Made by a program: the position numbers and the translations under genes
Source: Scortum barcoo
Lineage: Eukaryota; Chordata; Actinopteri; Centrarchiformes; Terapontidae
NCBI GenBank assembly: GCA_023238725.1
Contig: CM041544.1
Location: forward strand, 6,876,001-6,940,000
Direction of reading: 5' to 3'
DNA length: 64,000 nucleotides
The notes under the pieces: generated by a model
Databases searched by the model: none
The model's input: the letters and a program-made list of their open reading frames with translations, nothing else
What the model was told of the DNA's origin: nothing
Shown: positions 1 to 11,210 of the stretch, piece by piece
How the letters are laid out: every line of letters starts with the position of its first letter
Numbering within the stretch: position 1 is the first letter of the stretch

Positions 1-30
1 CATGATCAGGGTCCAGTGCTGGCTGCGCAC
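1..30 (-). CDS. fgfr2: fgfr2, second Ig-II exon (5' end only, cut by the window edge)
   Basis: Read on the minus strand, an acceptor (acccag, positions 36-31) is followed by ten codons giving VRSQHWTLIM, up to base 1. They continue in phase 0 from the preceding exon, which ends in GGYK, so the joined protein reads GGYKVRSQHW. This matches the start of the second half of the FGFR2 Ig-II domain (RNQHWSLIM in human FGFR2). The residues would be 207-216 of the protein. Ig-II forms most of the FGF and heparin contact surface. The exon, and everything downstream (Ig-III with its IIIb/IIIc alternatives, transmembrane segment, kinase), lies outside the window. The assignment is strong because phase, splice site and sequence all agree, although only 30 bases are visible. 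Confidence 0.93.
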   Translation of the reverse strand, partial: MRSQHWTLIM

Positions 31-2051
31 CTGGGTACGAGAGGCAGGGGTTGATGTTACAAGTTGATGGAAACACATACGCACACACCGATAAACGCAC
101 AAACACAGAGAAACGCACAGGTGACATTAACAGACAGACACAAGAGCTGGCGCTAAATGAGAAAGATGAAAAGCGACAGTGACGGAAGGGATTTGGTTGG
201 AGCAGGAGCGGAGGAGAGCTGGTGCACTGTGCTGGAAAACAATACTGAGGCTGATGACAGCCGATTCAACAACAAAAATATCCAAACGTATACAATTTTC
301 TAGAGAAGTCTGAAAAGGAGATCTCACAGATAATTTTTTTTTTTTACAAATGCAAAAATACATGTACACCCAACAGAGTTCCTCATACTTCCCTGTGACT
401 GTCTGATTCTTCTGTCATTCACTTATCTTCGGTAGTAAACCCCACCCTTCTCGTCTAAGCACTTCCAAACACACAATTATTCATAATCATTTGTGTGGAA
501 TCCACAGGTGTGAGCTAACAATAGTGTTTCCGTCTGCCCACTGACAAGAGACTGTAGCTACTGCTTGTACAGGCCTACATTTCACACAATGGAGAGATTA
601 TGCCACAGGGCTGGGCTCAGGTACGGCTTTTGTCCGACAGTTGTTGACAAAAAAAAAAAAAACGAGCTGCCCACGGTGTATCTGACAGCCTGACTGTATC
701 GTTTCAGTCACATCGAGGCTGCTTTTTGTCCGCTCTGTAATGGGCCTGCTGAAAGCCGAAGGGAGGCGACATTAGCGGCTACATCAACATAATGTGCTCC
801 TAAACTTTCCTGGCAGGGAGATGTGTTTCCTCGCACACTGTCAGTCATTAACCAGGAGCCTCGGACTCGTTCAGCATCACTGGATCTTTTCTTAAGTTAA
901 TTTCATATCTGCCTGTTTAAACTGTCATTGTGAGTTCTCGGTAAGCTGGAAGCATATGCAGTACATGCTGTTTGTTTTGAGAGACAAATGGAGGAATTTA
1001 GGAGCAAACATAAGTAAACGGCAATCTAAATAGACTCCGTCACAGTGGAGGAATTCTTCTTAGAACTAGATGTAGGCTTTTTTTTTTATATGAAGAGGAA
1101 ATAAAACACAACCGCACTTGCTTTACTTTCCCATGACATACAGAATCAGGTATTTTCAGCACATATAAATCAACTCAGGCTGTTTCTTTCCCAAGACGGG
1201 ACTAAGGCAAGAGACAATCTCACAAGTTAAACAGAGACCTTTTGTTGGAACCGCAGTGCTTTACGTAAAAAGTCGTACTCATTGAAGTTGACTACTGACA
1301 CAGAATTAAAGTGATGACCACCAGTTTTATCATTTTTCTGCTCCTCATTCCAAGAATCAATGAGTGCACTAGTACTCGTTTTAAGTCTTCACTTAAAATC
1401 AGTTTGGTTTGCTCTCTGCAGAGTGTAATAAGAGAGTCTGCAAGCTGGACAGCACATCAGGCTCCCTCAGTTTAAACTTTAACCAGCTCTGCAGCAGTGT
1501 TTGTGAATCACATTTCATAACAATAGAATCACATGCTAGAATCACATTCTCGTCTCTGGCCAAAGCCAGTGGGACCTGTTCTCCCTGATTGAGTTACCTC
1601 AGCGTTCTCAACTCATTTCAACCCTGACGCTACCAACTTTCTCTATACGTTACTGTCTGTGGGCATTTAACCCTTAAGTCCCGGGCTTAAGTTTCTAATT
1701 GTTGGGGGTAAAGAACCATTTCGAGTTACAGTGAGAGGCTCTGCAAAGTATCCTGGTGAGAGGAGACGCACGGATGAGCAATTCCAATTTCACACCAGAA
1801 ACCCTGCCCTCGTTTCCTCTGTCTACTCTCCTCCCATCTCTCCAGCGAAGGGTGGAAAAGGGGTGAAAGGACAACCAGGGAATGGCTGGGTGGAGGAGGT
1901 TTGACGTCCCTTCTAAACACATTCACAACAAAATGGCCCAAAAGGGCTGTAGCACAGAAAGCAGTAAAAAAGAAAAAAAAAAAAGGAAGCAAGCGAAGGC
2001 AGCGAGTTGACATTTGTAATAAAAAGTATGATGAATTACTGTTTATCCTAC
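31..2051 (-). other. fgfr2: fgfr2 intron splitting the Ig-II domain
   Basis: A 2.0-kb phase-0 intron with minus-strand donor gtaggataa just below 2052 and acceptor acccag at 31-36. I see no exon, no recognisable transposon and no long tandem repeat in it. It contains short A/T homopolymers near 650 and 1080 and a purine-rich tract near 1970. Open frames in it are short and match nothing I recognise. Confidence 0.85.
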
Positions 2052-2221
2052 CTTATACCCTCCCATGCGGTCCTCTTGGCGGAAAGGCCTGCTGTTTTTA
2101 AGCCAGCGCAGGTTGGGTTTGGGGTTGCCTCCCGCAGCACAGCGGAACTTGACTGTGTTGGCAGCTGGAACCGCATGCAGCTTCTTCTCCATCTTTGCTG
2201 ACGAGGTCCAATACGGAGCAC
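2052..2221 (-). CDS. fgfr2: fgfr2, first Ig-II exon (heparin-binding segment)
   Basis: A 170-bp exon between acceptor ttgcag and donor gtagg. It completes a serine codon left open by the acid-box exon (phase 1), then encodes residues 151-206. They begin APYWTSSAKMEKKLHAVPAA and end FRQEDRMGGYK. This is the most conserved extracellular part of FGF receptors. APYWT marks the start of Ig-II, the basic stretch KMEKKLHAVPAANTVKFR is the heparan-sulfate-binding and receptor-contact region, and C177 (in FRCAAGG) is the first cysteine of the Ig-II disulfide. W189 in LRWLKN is the core tryptophan. From memory, 170 bp is also the length of the corresponding human exon. The closest family match is FGFR2. 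FGFR1 and FGFR3 are similar here, so paralogue identity rests on Ig-I, the signal-peptide exon and synteny with ate1. No frameshift or stop is present. Confidence 0.97.
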
Positions 2222-3825
2222 CTGCAACCGGAGGACAGTTGGTGTTCAGTCAGGGTGAGATTTCCTAATCATGTCTTCAGCATTAACAGTTTGGCTTTGG
2301 GGATGGGGGGGGGGGCTTGGACTGGCTAAGGCAGATATACATGGAAGCGTGACTGCAGAGGAGCCAAACCTGAACCATTCCTCACACTCCGAGAGACCCC
2401 CACCCCGCCCCCACCATCCCCCTGCCGCCTTGGCAACAGCGACTGACCCGCCGTCTGAGTAACACAACCCAGAGCTCCACACTCACACAGTTAAATAAAA
2501 ACACACACTTTCCCTGCAGGCTCGGCGGGGTGTTGCGGAGGAGGGACAAAAACACATCAGCTCTAAGGGGAGAATGTGCCTGGGCGTTGCCAAGAGGGTA
2601 ACTAGACCATCACATTCAATTTCATCTCATTCCACTTAGCAGCTTTTTTTCTCCCTTCACTTCCTCCAATTACCGTAGCTCCCCTGTTTATCTGCCTGTC
2701 ACTTGGCTAGATATGGACGGCAGGGCCAGGGATGCTTATCACCCTCGGAAAATCATTATGTGCCGTCAGGGGAGAAAATGAATGTCACGTTCAACGAAGG
2801 GCTTCGGAATTCGCGCACTTTTGTCCAGATTTTATCAGACTGTTCTCCTACTGAAATCTGTCACCCTCCGTGTGTTTTGTCCATTCCCCGGTTCCCCTCT
2901 TTTCTCCCAATTTCTGTCTCTCGGTCAGCTGGATTTTCCTCCGAGCCCCCTCCCCGCCCTTTCCCTCTGCACCTGGGAGCGTGATTGCCTAAGCAGATGG
3001 GGCTCAGAGGGGAAGAGGAACTCAAAGTCAAACAACAACCCAAACGGTCTTCCACACCATTGCTTCCTCTCCAAATAGCAGGAGTACAAGCAACGGAGGG
3101 AATACCCACAGATAAGACCACTGCTGACTTAAGTGTGACCCTTAAACATAACTTTACATCCCAGGAGAACATTTGCTGCCAGCGCCCCCCCTCCACTCTC
3201 CTTCCCGCCCGTCCAATCTGCATACTATCAGACACCTCCCATCATTTTCTCTGGCATGCACCACCGGACAAGTCGCGCATACTTGGATAGTAAAGTCAGT
3301 AAACAGCGCTCTTCCTTCCTGAATGGATGCATACGGTAAGTGCTCAAACTATAATTAGTCATCCCCTTTCTTCTCCTTCCTCCTCACTCTCGCTATCTGC
3401 GCTCCTCTTCCTGCATCTTCACCTCTCGGTCCCCTCCGTCTCCCTCCGCTCACTCCCCCTGTCATCACCCCGTCCGCTCAGACAGAGACAGATTAGATGG
3501 AGACTGGCCCATTGCGAGGCTGTCTCTCCGAAACGACCCCTGACCGCAGACTGGCAGCCGGGTCGGAGGATGAGGTTGGGACATGAAAGGTGAGCGGTGC
3601 TGTTTCCCATGCTCTCCGTCCGGAGGGGCAGCACTTCAAACGAGACGACCCTCAGACCCCGCTCCAGATGAAGCCAAACTCTCACTGGCCCAACTGCTGC
3701 GGACTCCAGGAACCCCCGCCTCCCCCAAAGCCCCGTGCATCCGGATCCCACTTACGGCTGTTTATCCTAAGCTGGCCTGGGGTGAGCTGAGGTTATCTAA
3801 CTACTGCGCAATGAGTCAAGATATA

Positions 3826-3826
<1 letters not shown>

Positions 3827-3858
<32 letters not shown>

Positions 3859-3865
3859 ACTCTCT
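3827..3865. repeat. (TC)n microsatellite
   Basis: About 19 TC units with two small interruptions, inside the fgfr2 intron. Confidence 0.95.
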
Positions 3866-4269
3866 AAATCTCTCTTTTTAATGTAAAAATGATTTCTTGT
3901 TAAACTGTGATCTCTTTATCATGTATCTGTGTAAGGTGGACAAGGCGATTTTGTAGGATGGATTATTAGAGCCACTGTTGGCAAACAATGTGAGATTATA
4001 CAGAGTATTAGTACCATCAAAACCATGGATCTCTAAAACGTCTGAAAAGGGGATTTTAAAAGCTAAATCCTGATTGGCTTACAGAAATACGTATAATCTA
4101 CGTATGATTTATCCAATTGAGTCCCACCCCATTTCTCACAAGTGAGTTGAGCTCAGACAAAATAAAAATAATGAAATCACTGTTGTAAAACAGCCAAAAC
4201 TGTTCAAACTTTGGCAGAAGGACCCCATTAGCTGATTGAGTAAGTAAGTTTTCAGGGTCTTAAAAAAGT

Positions 4270-4430
4270 TTTTTGTCAAAGCTTTTCTCATAACATTATG
4301 ACTTTTTTCCTGTAACAACTTTGCTTTTCTATTTATATTTTTTTCTAGAAATTATGACTCCATGCTCATATAATAATAAAATAATATTTTTCTCATAAAC
4401 GTGCAACTTTAATCTCGTAATATAAAATCT
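4270..4430. repeat. Decayed A/T-rich repeat with ATTATGACT / CTCRTAA words
   Basis: The words ctcataacattatgact, aaattatgact, tctcataaacgtgcaact and atctcgtaatat recur within 160 bp. They look like a degraded tandem array of the 'ctcgtaatattacgacttt' kind that I recall from many fish genomes. The family call is from memory, and the copies are too diverged to count. Confidence 0.4.
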
Positions 4431-5613
4431 GCCATTTGCTTTCCAACAGGGGCCACAATCTTCAACGTAAAGTTGCACACTTGAAGCCCAAAATATATAT
4501 ATTTTTTGATAGATTTTTTTCACTTGGGTACACATGACAGCATATAACAGGAGTGTAAATATTTTAGTCATAACTTTTAACTTTTAATGATACTACTTAG
4601 ATAGCTCTCTTCTTCCATGAAAATCTTGGTTTGTGGCTTTAACTAAATGGGAGGCTCAATGAAATGTAAATTAAAAAATGTAAATTATACTGAGTAAATA
4701 ATAATGAATTCATCAACAGTACAGCAGCAGGACTGAACGCAGAAAGCTCCACGTGGCTCTTTAACTTCATCATGACATCAATGCTACCCTCCACCACCCC
4801 GCCCACCCTCACGCTTCGCCTAAACACAGCTTCCCTCAGATTCCAGCAGAGGCTCTTCCACGTCTCCTCGCCTACTGCTGATGTTGGACAAACACTGTGG
4901 ACTCTCTCCCGCTTTAGCTTATGTTGTTCAATCTTCTGCACAAAGTCAAATCAAAATGCTCTGTTTTGCAGTGGCCCGATGCCCAACCCGCTCTGAGTGC
5001 TCCAGAAGGAAGGAAAAAAAAAAGTCACGAATATAAAGCTACACCCCGCACTCTCCTCTCTCATTCCCTCCCACGCCTACATGCACCCTTCTCCCTCGCT
5101 CCAGTCCTCGGCCCAAGGCCAAGGCTCCACGCCATGCTCAGAGAAGTGCTGGTCCTGATCCAACGAGCCCCCCCTTCCTGCCCCTGCCTCTTTTCCCTCT
5201 CCTCTTCTTCCCCCTTTCTTTTAATAATAATCTCGGTTTTGAATTTTCAGAAACACACACAGCGAGAAAATGTGACTGTACTGCCAGAACAGCTTTCCCT
5301 TTGTTTTCAAACAGCTTATTACCACCAGAATGCCTGGATCTTTTCCCTCTCCCCCATTTTTTCCTCTTGCTGAGTTCCTCTCTCTCCCCCATATTTAATG
5401 GATTTCAGGCAATTACAGACAGCCCAAAAGTGGAGGAGGAGGACTCACGGTGAGACGCAATGTGTGTGGAGAATTTTAACAAGATGTGGAAGCCCTCATC
5501 TTTACTCCAGTGACTGTGTGTGTATGTGAACGTGTGCATGTGTGCACGTGGCTACATAAACACATTACTACCCCAGATACTCATCAACGCATAGACAAAC
5601 TTGGGTAAAAACT

Positions 5614-5659
5614 TTCTCTCTCTTTCTCTCTCTCTCTCTCGCACACATACACACACACA
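5614..5659. repeat. Compound (TC)n-(CA)n microsatellite
   Basis: An interrupted TC run is followed directly by gcacacatacacacacacag. Confidence 0.95.
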
Positions 5660-5714
5660 GCCCATCAGGTGGGTAACTGGGTCCAGATGGGCGTCTTTCA
5701 TAATGGATGAGCCC

Positions 5715-5749
5715 AGCTGACTGACTGACTGGCTGGCTGGCTGGCTGGT
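5715..5749. repeat. Tetranucleotide repeat (CTGA)n switching to (CTGG)n
   Basis: Three to four CTGA units pass into five CTGG units, a single-base variant switch inside one array. Confidence 0.9.
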
Positions 5750-6394
5750 TCCATGAGGCCTGACTACCTGAGGGACACTAGCTAAAGGAATGTCAGGAAT
5801 CTCTGTATTCCCTGGAGACACACACACACATTATACAGCACACACTCCAAAATTTAGGCATTTTAGAAAATGTCTTAAAACAACGTAAGAACGTTGATTA
5901 TTAGACTTTTTTAATCTAAGTTTTGAGAGGTGTGTTACTTTAAAATGTATCTCTTTGTTTCTTTTTGCCATGTTGAAAAGGGCATAGGTTGTTTGTATTG
6001 TGAACAATTAGAGCACTATCACAACATGCTGACCATATGAAGTGAAGGCACACGAGCAACTTTACTAATGTGTACCTGAACATCTCTTTGCTTTTATTTC
6101 CCGAACGCTAATGTAGGAAGTAAGTATGACGGTCATGCATTTGCTATTTTCTTGAAAAAAACAACAGTAGCTGCTACAGTAGGAGAATGAGGGTTGAGTT
6201 CATGATTGAGACAATATTTAACAGAAGGAGAAAGTGATTGTGAAGAGAAAACAAGGATCAGATCAGTGCACACACAGGCTCCTACAGTCCACTTAACGTG
6301 CCTTGCTCAGGGGCGCCTAATCTATGGGAGTTGGTAAGGAAGGGAAGCGGATCATTGAGTCATTCATGCCTCCTTTAGTTCCTCCCATACTCAC

Positions 6395-6469
6395 TTAACT
6401 GCTCTCCTTCCGCTCCAGTGTCCTCCGACCGCTCTGTATCGTCCTCATCATCCCCCGACGAGATGGCAT
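6395..6469 (-). CDS. fgfr2: fgfr2, acid-box exon
   Basis: A 75-bp exon with acceptor ctctgtgcag and donor gtgagtatgg, entering and leaving in phase 1. It encodes residues 125-149: DAISSGDDEDDTERSEDTGA followed by EGEQL. The acidic core G130-D-D-E-D-D135 is the FGFR acid box. This linker between Ig-I and Ig-II takes part in receptor autoinhibition by competing for the heparin-binding surface of Ig-II. The start DAISSGDDEDDT is almost identical to human FGFR2. The second half is different and even richer in glutamate than the mammalian tail (DGAEDF...NNKR). Because the length is divisible by three and both borders are phase 1, skipping this exon would keep the frame, as in known FGFR isoforms lacking the acid box. 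Confidence 0.93.
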   Translation of the reverse strand: MPSRRGMMRTIQSGRRTLERKESS

Positions 6470-6804
6470 CTGCACAGAGTAACCACGGTTACTGCCATCC
6501 TCTTGCAACCCGCATGCACACACATATACCATTGCATGCACAAATTTTCATGCAGGTCACTTGTCGCGCAAATTTATACACACAAGGAGAACATGGTAAA
6601 GCTGGGCCCTTTTTTTTGATAAATCTGGTCGTACAATACTGTAGCTGTACACACAGACACTCACCGGACCCCACAGTCATTCAGAGAGAATACAATTCAG
6701 GCTGTTCATCCCTGACCAGATCTCCTCCATGGCCGCTCACTGGACTCAACCGAGCTCAGGTCCAACCCTAAACCTCCAAACTCCCTGTCTCATCCCTGAC
6801 TCAC
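6470..6804 (-). other. fgfr2: Short fgfr2 intron between Ig-I and acid box
   Basis: A 335-bp phase-1 intron with donor gtgagtcagg and acceptor ctctgtgcag. Nothing else was seen in it. Confidence 0.9.
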
Positions 6805-7062
6805 CTGTGACATTCACTATGAAGCAGACCGTGTCTTTGCCCACACTGGTGCAGGTGTACAGGCCCGAATCCTTGGGCGTGGCATCACGGATCTGCAGCA
6901 CCTCCTGCTCTATCAGTGTGCGGTTGTTGGTGCCCAGAGAGCTGCCGTCTTTGGTCCAGGTGATGGTCCCCGTCGCCGGCAGAGGGCAGCTCAGCTTCAG
7001 CACCTCCCCTGGGTGCACTGAGCACACCGTGGGCTTAGAAATTTGGTATTTGTTGGATGCGT
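6805..7062 (-). CDS. fgfr2: fgfr2, Ig-I domain exon
   Basis: A 258-bp exon with acceptor cgctctgcag and donor gtgagtcagg, phase 1 at both ends. It encodes residues 39-124, from DASNKYQISKPTV to FIVNVT. It shows a complete I-set Ig domain: canonical cysteines C64 (KLSC) and C109 (DSGLYTC), core tryptophan W74 (TITWTKDG), and the D-x-G-x-Y-x-C signature. There are two N-glycosylation sequons at N85 (NRT) and N122 (NVT). NKYQIS, ISWTKDG-like and NNRT words match FGFR2 rather than FGFR1, 3 or 4. Ig-I is not needed for ligand binding and contributes to autoinhibition. Two further cysteines, C52 (PTVCSV) and C118 (DTVCFI), are absent from human FGFR2 at these places. The exon is in frame for skipping, which would give the two-Ig (beta) isoform known in the family. 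Confidence 0.96.
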
Positions 7063-8304
7063 CTGCAGAGCGAATGGGGGAGGGAGGAGGGAGGTGGAAG
7101 GGTGGGGTGGGAGGTGGGATGGCAAAGGACAGATTGGATGAGGAAGAGGGTGCACAAGAAGGAGGAAAGAGAGGTGGGAGAGGAAGAAAGAAGCCATAGT
7201 TTAAGAAACAAAAACACCACATAACCCCCAATGGATGCACTTAAATCAACTTATGCAGAAGGAGCAATTCAGAAAAGAGGAGGCCCATTTTTTTTTAAAA
7301 CCATCACACCAACATGTCATTACCACAAAACTCCCAGTCAGTCATTTGAAACGGAGCCCTTGGAAAATAACACTATTCTGTTATCAAGTGTGCAGTGTGA
7401 TTGGCACTCATAGATTCAGGGCATGCAGTTACGGCCATAGCAGCGTGTGTAGAGGGGGAAAAAACAAAACAATCGATGCTTTGCGAGCAGGTGAGAATTG
7501 GATATCACTGTGTTGAGAGACAGACCACACCCCCCACCCTCCCACGTCCCCCACCACCCACGTCTCCCACCACCCATCCCTCTCAGTGTAGATGCCAAGC
7601 AGCCAGTGTGTGTGGGTGAGTAGGAGCAGTACAGACAGATCTCTGCAGACTAAAAAAATAAAGGTAATAAAACTCCAGCACGTCTGCCCATCAGAAAAGA
7701 AAGCAGCCAGAAAGGTCCAGGACGGAAGCGTTTGTCAGGCAGGGGGAAGGGAGGAGGGAGGAGGATGGAGGGATGGAGGGGACGTGGGGAAGGGGGGCGC
7801 TCTCTTTTTTGGCGTTTTTCAAGTTTTGACTGTGCGCCTAAGCTTCGAAAAACCTTGACCTGGCTGTAGCCTGACTCCTCTGTTTTCCATCTCTCTCTTC
7901 TTCAGTCTCTTTCATAACACGGCCATGGAGGATCTACAACCCCTGCGCAGGATCTGACGGCCAAGGCAGAGAGCAAGAAACTCCACTAGGCTCCAAAGTG
8001 TATAAAACCTTCACTTCTGGGAGAATATCCAAGTCCGCCTGTGAGCGCATGTGTGTACACCGTGTCCTCTGACTTGTTCGACTGCACAGAGAGGATGAGG
8101 TGAACGTCCAGTATGTGAGAGCGAATTTGGAGGGTCCATAGCTGAGGCTGCACTTCTACATGTTTTATGTGTATCCATGCAAACTCTAGACTGTGACTGA
8201 ATGTTGAGCAAAAGGGGGGAAAACCTGCCTGCCTGAAATACAAGCTGGCTTCTGCCATATATACCGGAGCCAATTCCAGTCTCCCTGAGGCTCTTGCAGA
8301 CACT

Positions 8305-8354
8305 GACACACACTCACGCACACACACACACACACACACAGACACATACACACA
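8305..8354. repeat. (CA)n microsatellite
   Basis: About 22 CA units with short interruptions. Confidence 0.95.
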
Positions 8355-10954
8355 AAATGTACACATTCATGCACAAATGTGTACATTCACTCAGCTCAAA
8401 TGCAGATAAATCTTGACCCTCTTTGCAATGATCTACAATGAGAAAAAACTGGAAGAAATTCCAAGTTCTCTTTATTGCAGTACAAAAATGTTCTAAACTT
8501 TCTGTCTGCGTGTGTGGGTGTGTGTGTTTTCTTCAGCGGAAGCTGAACTGAACTGCAAAAACAAGAGGTTTTAAAAAGATATGGGGGGGGGGGGTCGTAG
8601 CAACGATTGAAAGACAGAAAGATATAGAAAAACAGCCAGTGATGAAGGTATATGTAGTGTCTGACTGAAGGCTGATAGGTGTAATTATAGAGGCAGTGGC
8701 ACTCCCAGCCTTTCCTGTACCTCAATACACCTTTTCAACAACATTCCACCCCCATTATGTGCCCTACGCGTGTGTTAAAATGTAAAATATACACACACAC
8801 TCACTTCGACAGGAAGGGAAAGTCATTCCGCCGCAATTCAGCGGTCGAGGCATGTGCGCAAGCCGTTCCCCTTGGGCAAGTAGACACACACAGGTACAGT
8901 TCCTGTATTGTCTTTTTTTTCTCCCCCTCTTTCCTTCGATCCGGAAATAATTAACCCCCCCCTCCCCGGGACTGAGTGTGTGGTCTGATAAGAGGTGGAG
9001 CTCCTGTGCTGATTGATGGGAGCTGTCTCCTCTACCTTTTTTTAACGACACCATTTTCCACACCACTGCCTTTGCTTTGACATTATTACTGGCTTCAGCT
9101 TAACTGTTTAATTTAGGATTTTAGAGATTCGGAGATGCCGTCACTACCAGGACACAAGGCATCACAGGTATCTGCCGGGAAACTGGCAGGCGTGGACAAC
9201 TTCAAGGTGGTGGGCTGACGTAGCAACGCAACACAAGGAACTTACATACGCACTCACACTCACAGGCTGCACTGTCTGTCAGCACACTGAAGAGAGAGGG
9301 AGGGCACTGAGGTGCTTCATAGAAAGATGATACTCATACAGACACATGGACGTGTGCGCGTGTGTGTGTGTTGCGCTACATGGGGAGGGAAAATAAGTAG
9401 AGGGGAAAGAAAACGAATCTCTCCAAATGGCGCGTCTGATTGTTAGTTCTGCCTTCATGATTTTCTTATCTCTGCTGTGTCCATCTGTGCCCCTCTGTCA
9501 ACCCCTCTCCCTCCTGCTGTTACTTCACTTCCCTCTTTCACCTTCTCTTCAGCTTTTCACCTCCCCCTCCCCACCCTTCCCACACATCTCCACCCCCGCT
9601 GACCCCGCTGACCTAACCATGACCCCTCCCTAAACCTGTTGACAACCCCAGCATGCCTGATTGTTCATGGGAACCTGTGTCATGTAAACACGCGCAGTGG
9701 ATGCAACAAGAACCTATAGAAACCTTGTGTGGGCTGAGAAAATAAAGACATGGAGTCGTACCTGTATAAATGCATATATCGGACACGTGCACACCAGGAA
9801 ATATGGGCCCAGACACACACTCACACACACACGTAACTCCGCTTGAGGAGAGTTTACAAGAGTCCAGGGATGCACGCTGAGTTGAAGAGTTGAAACACTT
9901 CACTGCAGATTTTTCATCTCTGCAAAGTTTCATCCCCCTCTGCACCACAGGAGGGGGGGGGCAGGAGCATCTCTATCTCACACACACACACTCGCTCTTG
10001 CCTTTGCTCAATTTCTATCCAACAGATTTCTCCTCTTCCCTCCCTCCATCGCCACTATCATTTTGCCTCTCTTCTCCTGAAGAGCATCTCCATTTCAAAA
10101 CCCATCTCTCCCTCCTTCTCTCTCTCCGACAGCTATTACAAGTGTCTATCAGGTGTGATAGATTTCAGGCTGTCTACTCCTCGCTATCTCTTCGTCCTCA
10201 CTCGCGCCGCCTTGGCTGGCAACAATTAGCGTCTCTGCCTGCGCGTCTGCGGCAAAATGCAGCAGGCAATTCTCGCTGACGTCCCCCTGACGTCTGCTCG
10301 CCCGTCTGTCTTTCTGTCTGGCAAGCCGATGAGAGCCAAGCAGCGTTAGAGGCACATTCGGCTGCAATTCTATTCTCCCTATCGCGGTCCGCACAACGGG
10401 ACAGGTAGACTAAAAGTAATGACTGCCATCTTGGAGGCACACACTCAGCATGCATGCAAACCAACAGGCCTTTACGCGCACACACGCATTTACACTTTTA
10501 CGCTTTTGACACACGCACTGCCAAATCACATTATCTCTGCTGCCCTTCTTATCCCTCCTTTTCCCCTGTCCTCTTTCCTCTGTATCCTCCTCACGCAGTC
10601 AAATCCCAGGACCTTTCTCCCCTTTTTTGTCTCTCCCTCTTTTCTGATGTCCGTGTCCTTTCACATTCAAATCCCTCCTTGGCTTTTTTTTTATTATGAC
10701 AAAGGAGCAGCTCCATGAACTGGCTCCTGCTGGCGTCCACGGCAACAGGCCCTCCGGTTCGCCCAACCCCTTCACCGCTCATCAAGGCATTCCCTGAACC
10801 CCACCCGACCCCTTTAACCCACGACTGCCCCTTATCTCTTAAATATTCTTATGCTGAAGCTCTAGTGACCCTCAGAGTGGAGTTTCTCTCTATTTTCTGT
10901 GTTTCTAGAGATTAACCTGGGGAATTTAGCACTAAATGAGCACAATATATAAAC

Positions 10955-11210
10955 TAAGTCTGCAACTAATAACAACTGAACTGACAATATTTTTTTCAGT
11001 CATTCTTTTAGTCAATAGATTGTGAAAAAAATGTGTAAAAATGCACATCACAACCTCCAGAGTCCAGGATAACATCAGCAAATGTTTTATTCAAGCGAAA
11101 GTCCCAAACCCAAAGATTATTTACTTTACAATGATAATGAAAATCAGCAAATTCTCACATTGGAGAACCAGAGTACCAGAAGAAAATGATGATTTTTCTG
11201 TAAGGAGACC
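10955..11210 (+). mobile_element. Teleost MITE-like element, family A, copy 1
   Basis: Starts tctgcaactaataacaactg. It then carries the words gtcccaaacccaaagatta, aaatcagcaaattctcaca and ttggagaaccagagtacca in that order. These match a very common fish non-autonomous repeat that I recall (ctgcaactaatgattatttt ... cccaaagatattcag ... cagcaaattctcacatttgagaa). Two reverse-strand copies lie at 52550-52810 and 56450-56700. The copy is diverged and has no coding capacity. Confidence 0.7.

Larger units (their letters stand above)
2222..6394 (-). other. fgfr2: fgfr2 intron between acid box and Ig-II
   Basis: A 4.2-kb phase-1 intron with donor gtgagtatgg and acceptor ccggttgcag. It contains microsatellites (annotated separately) and a decayed A/T-rich repeat near 4270-4430. 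Pyrimidine-rich tracts at about 3360-3480 and 5050-5220 account for most of its apparent open frames. No further exon was found. Confidence 0.85.
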
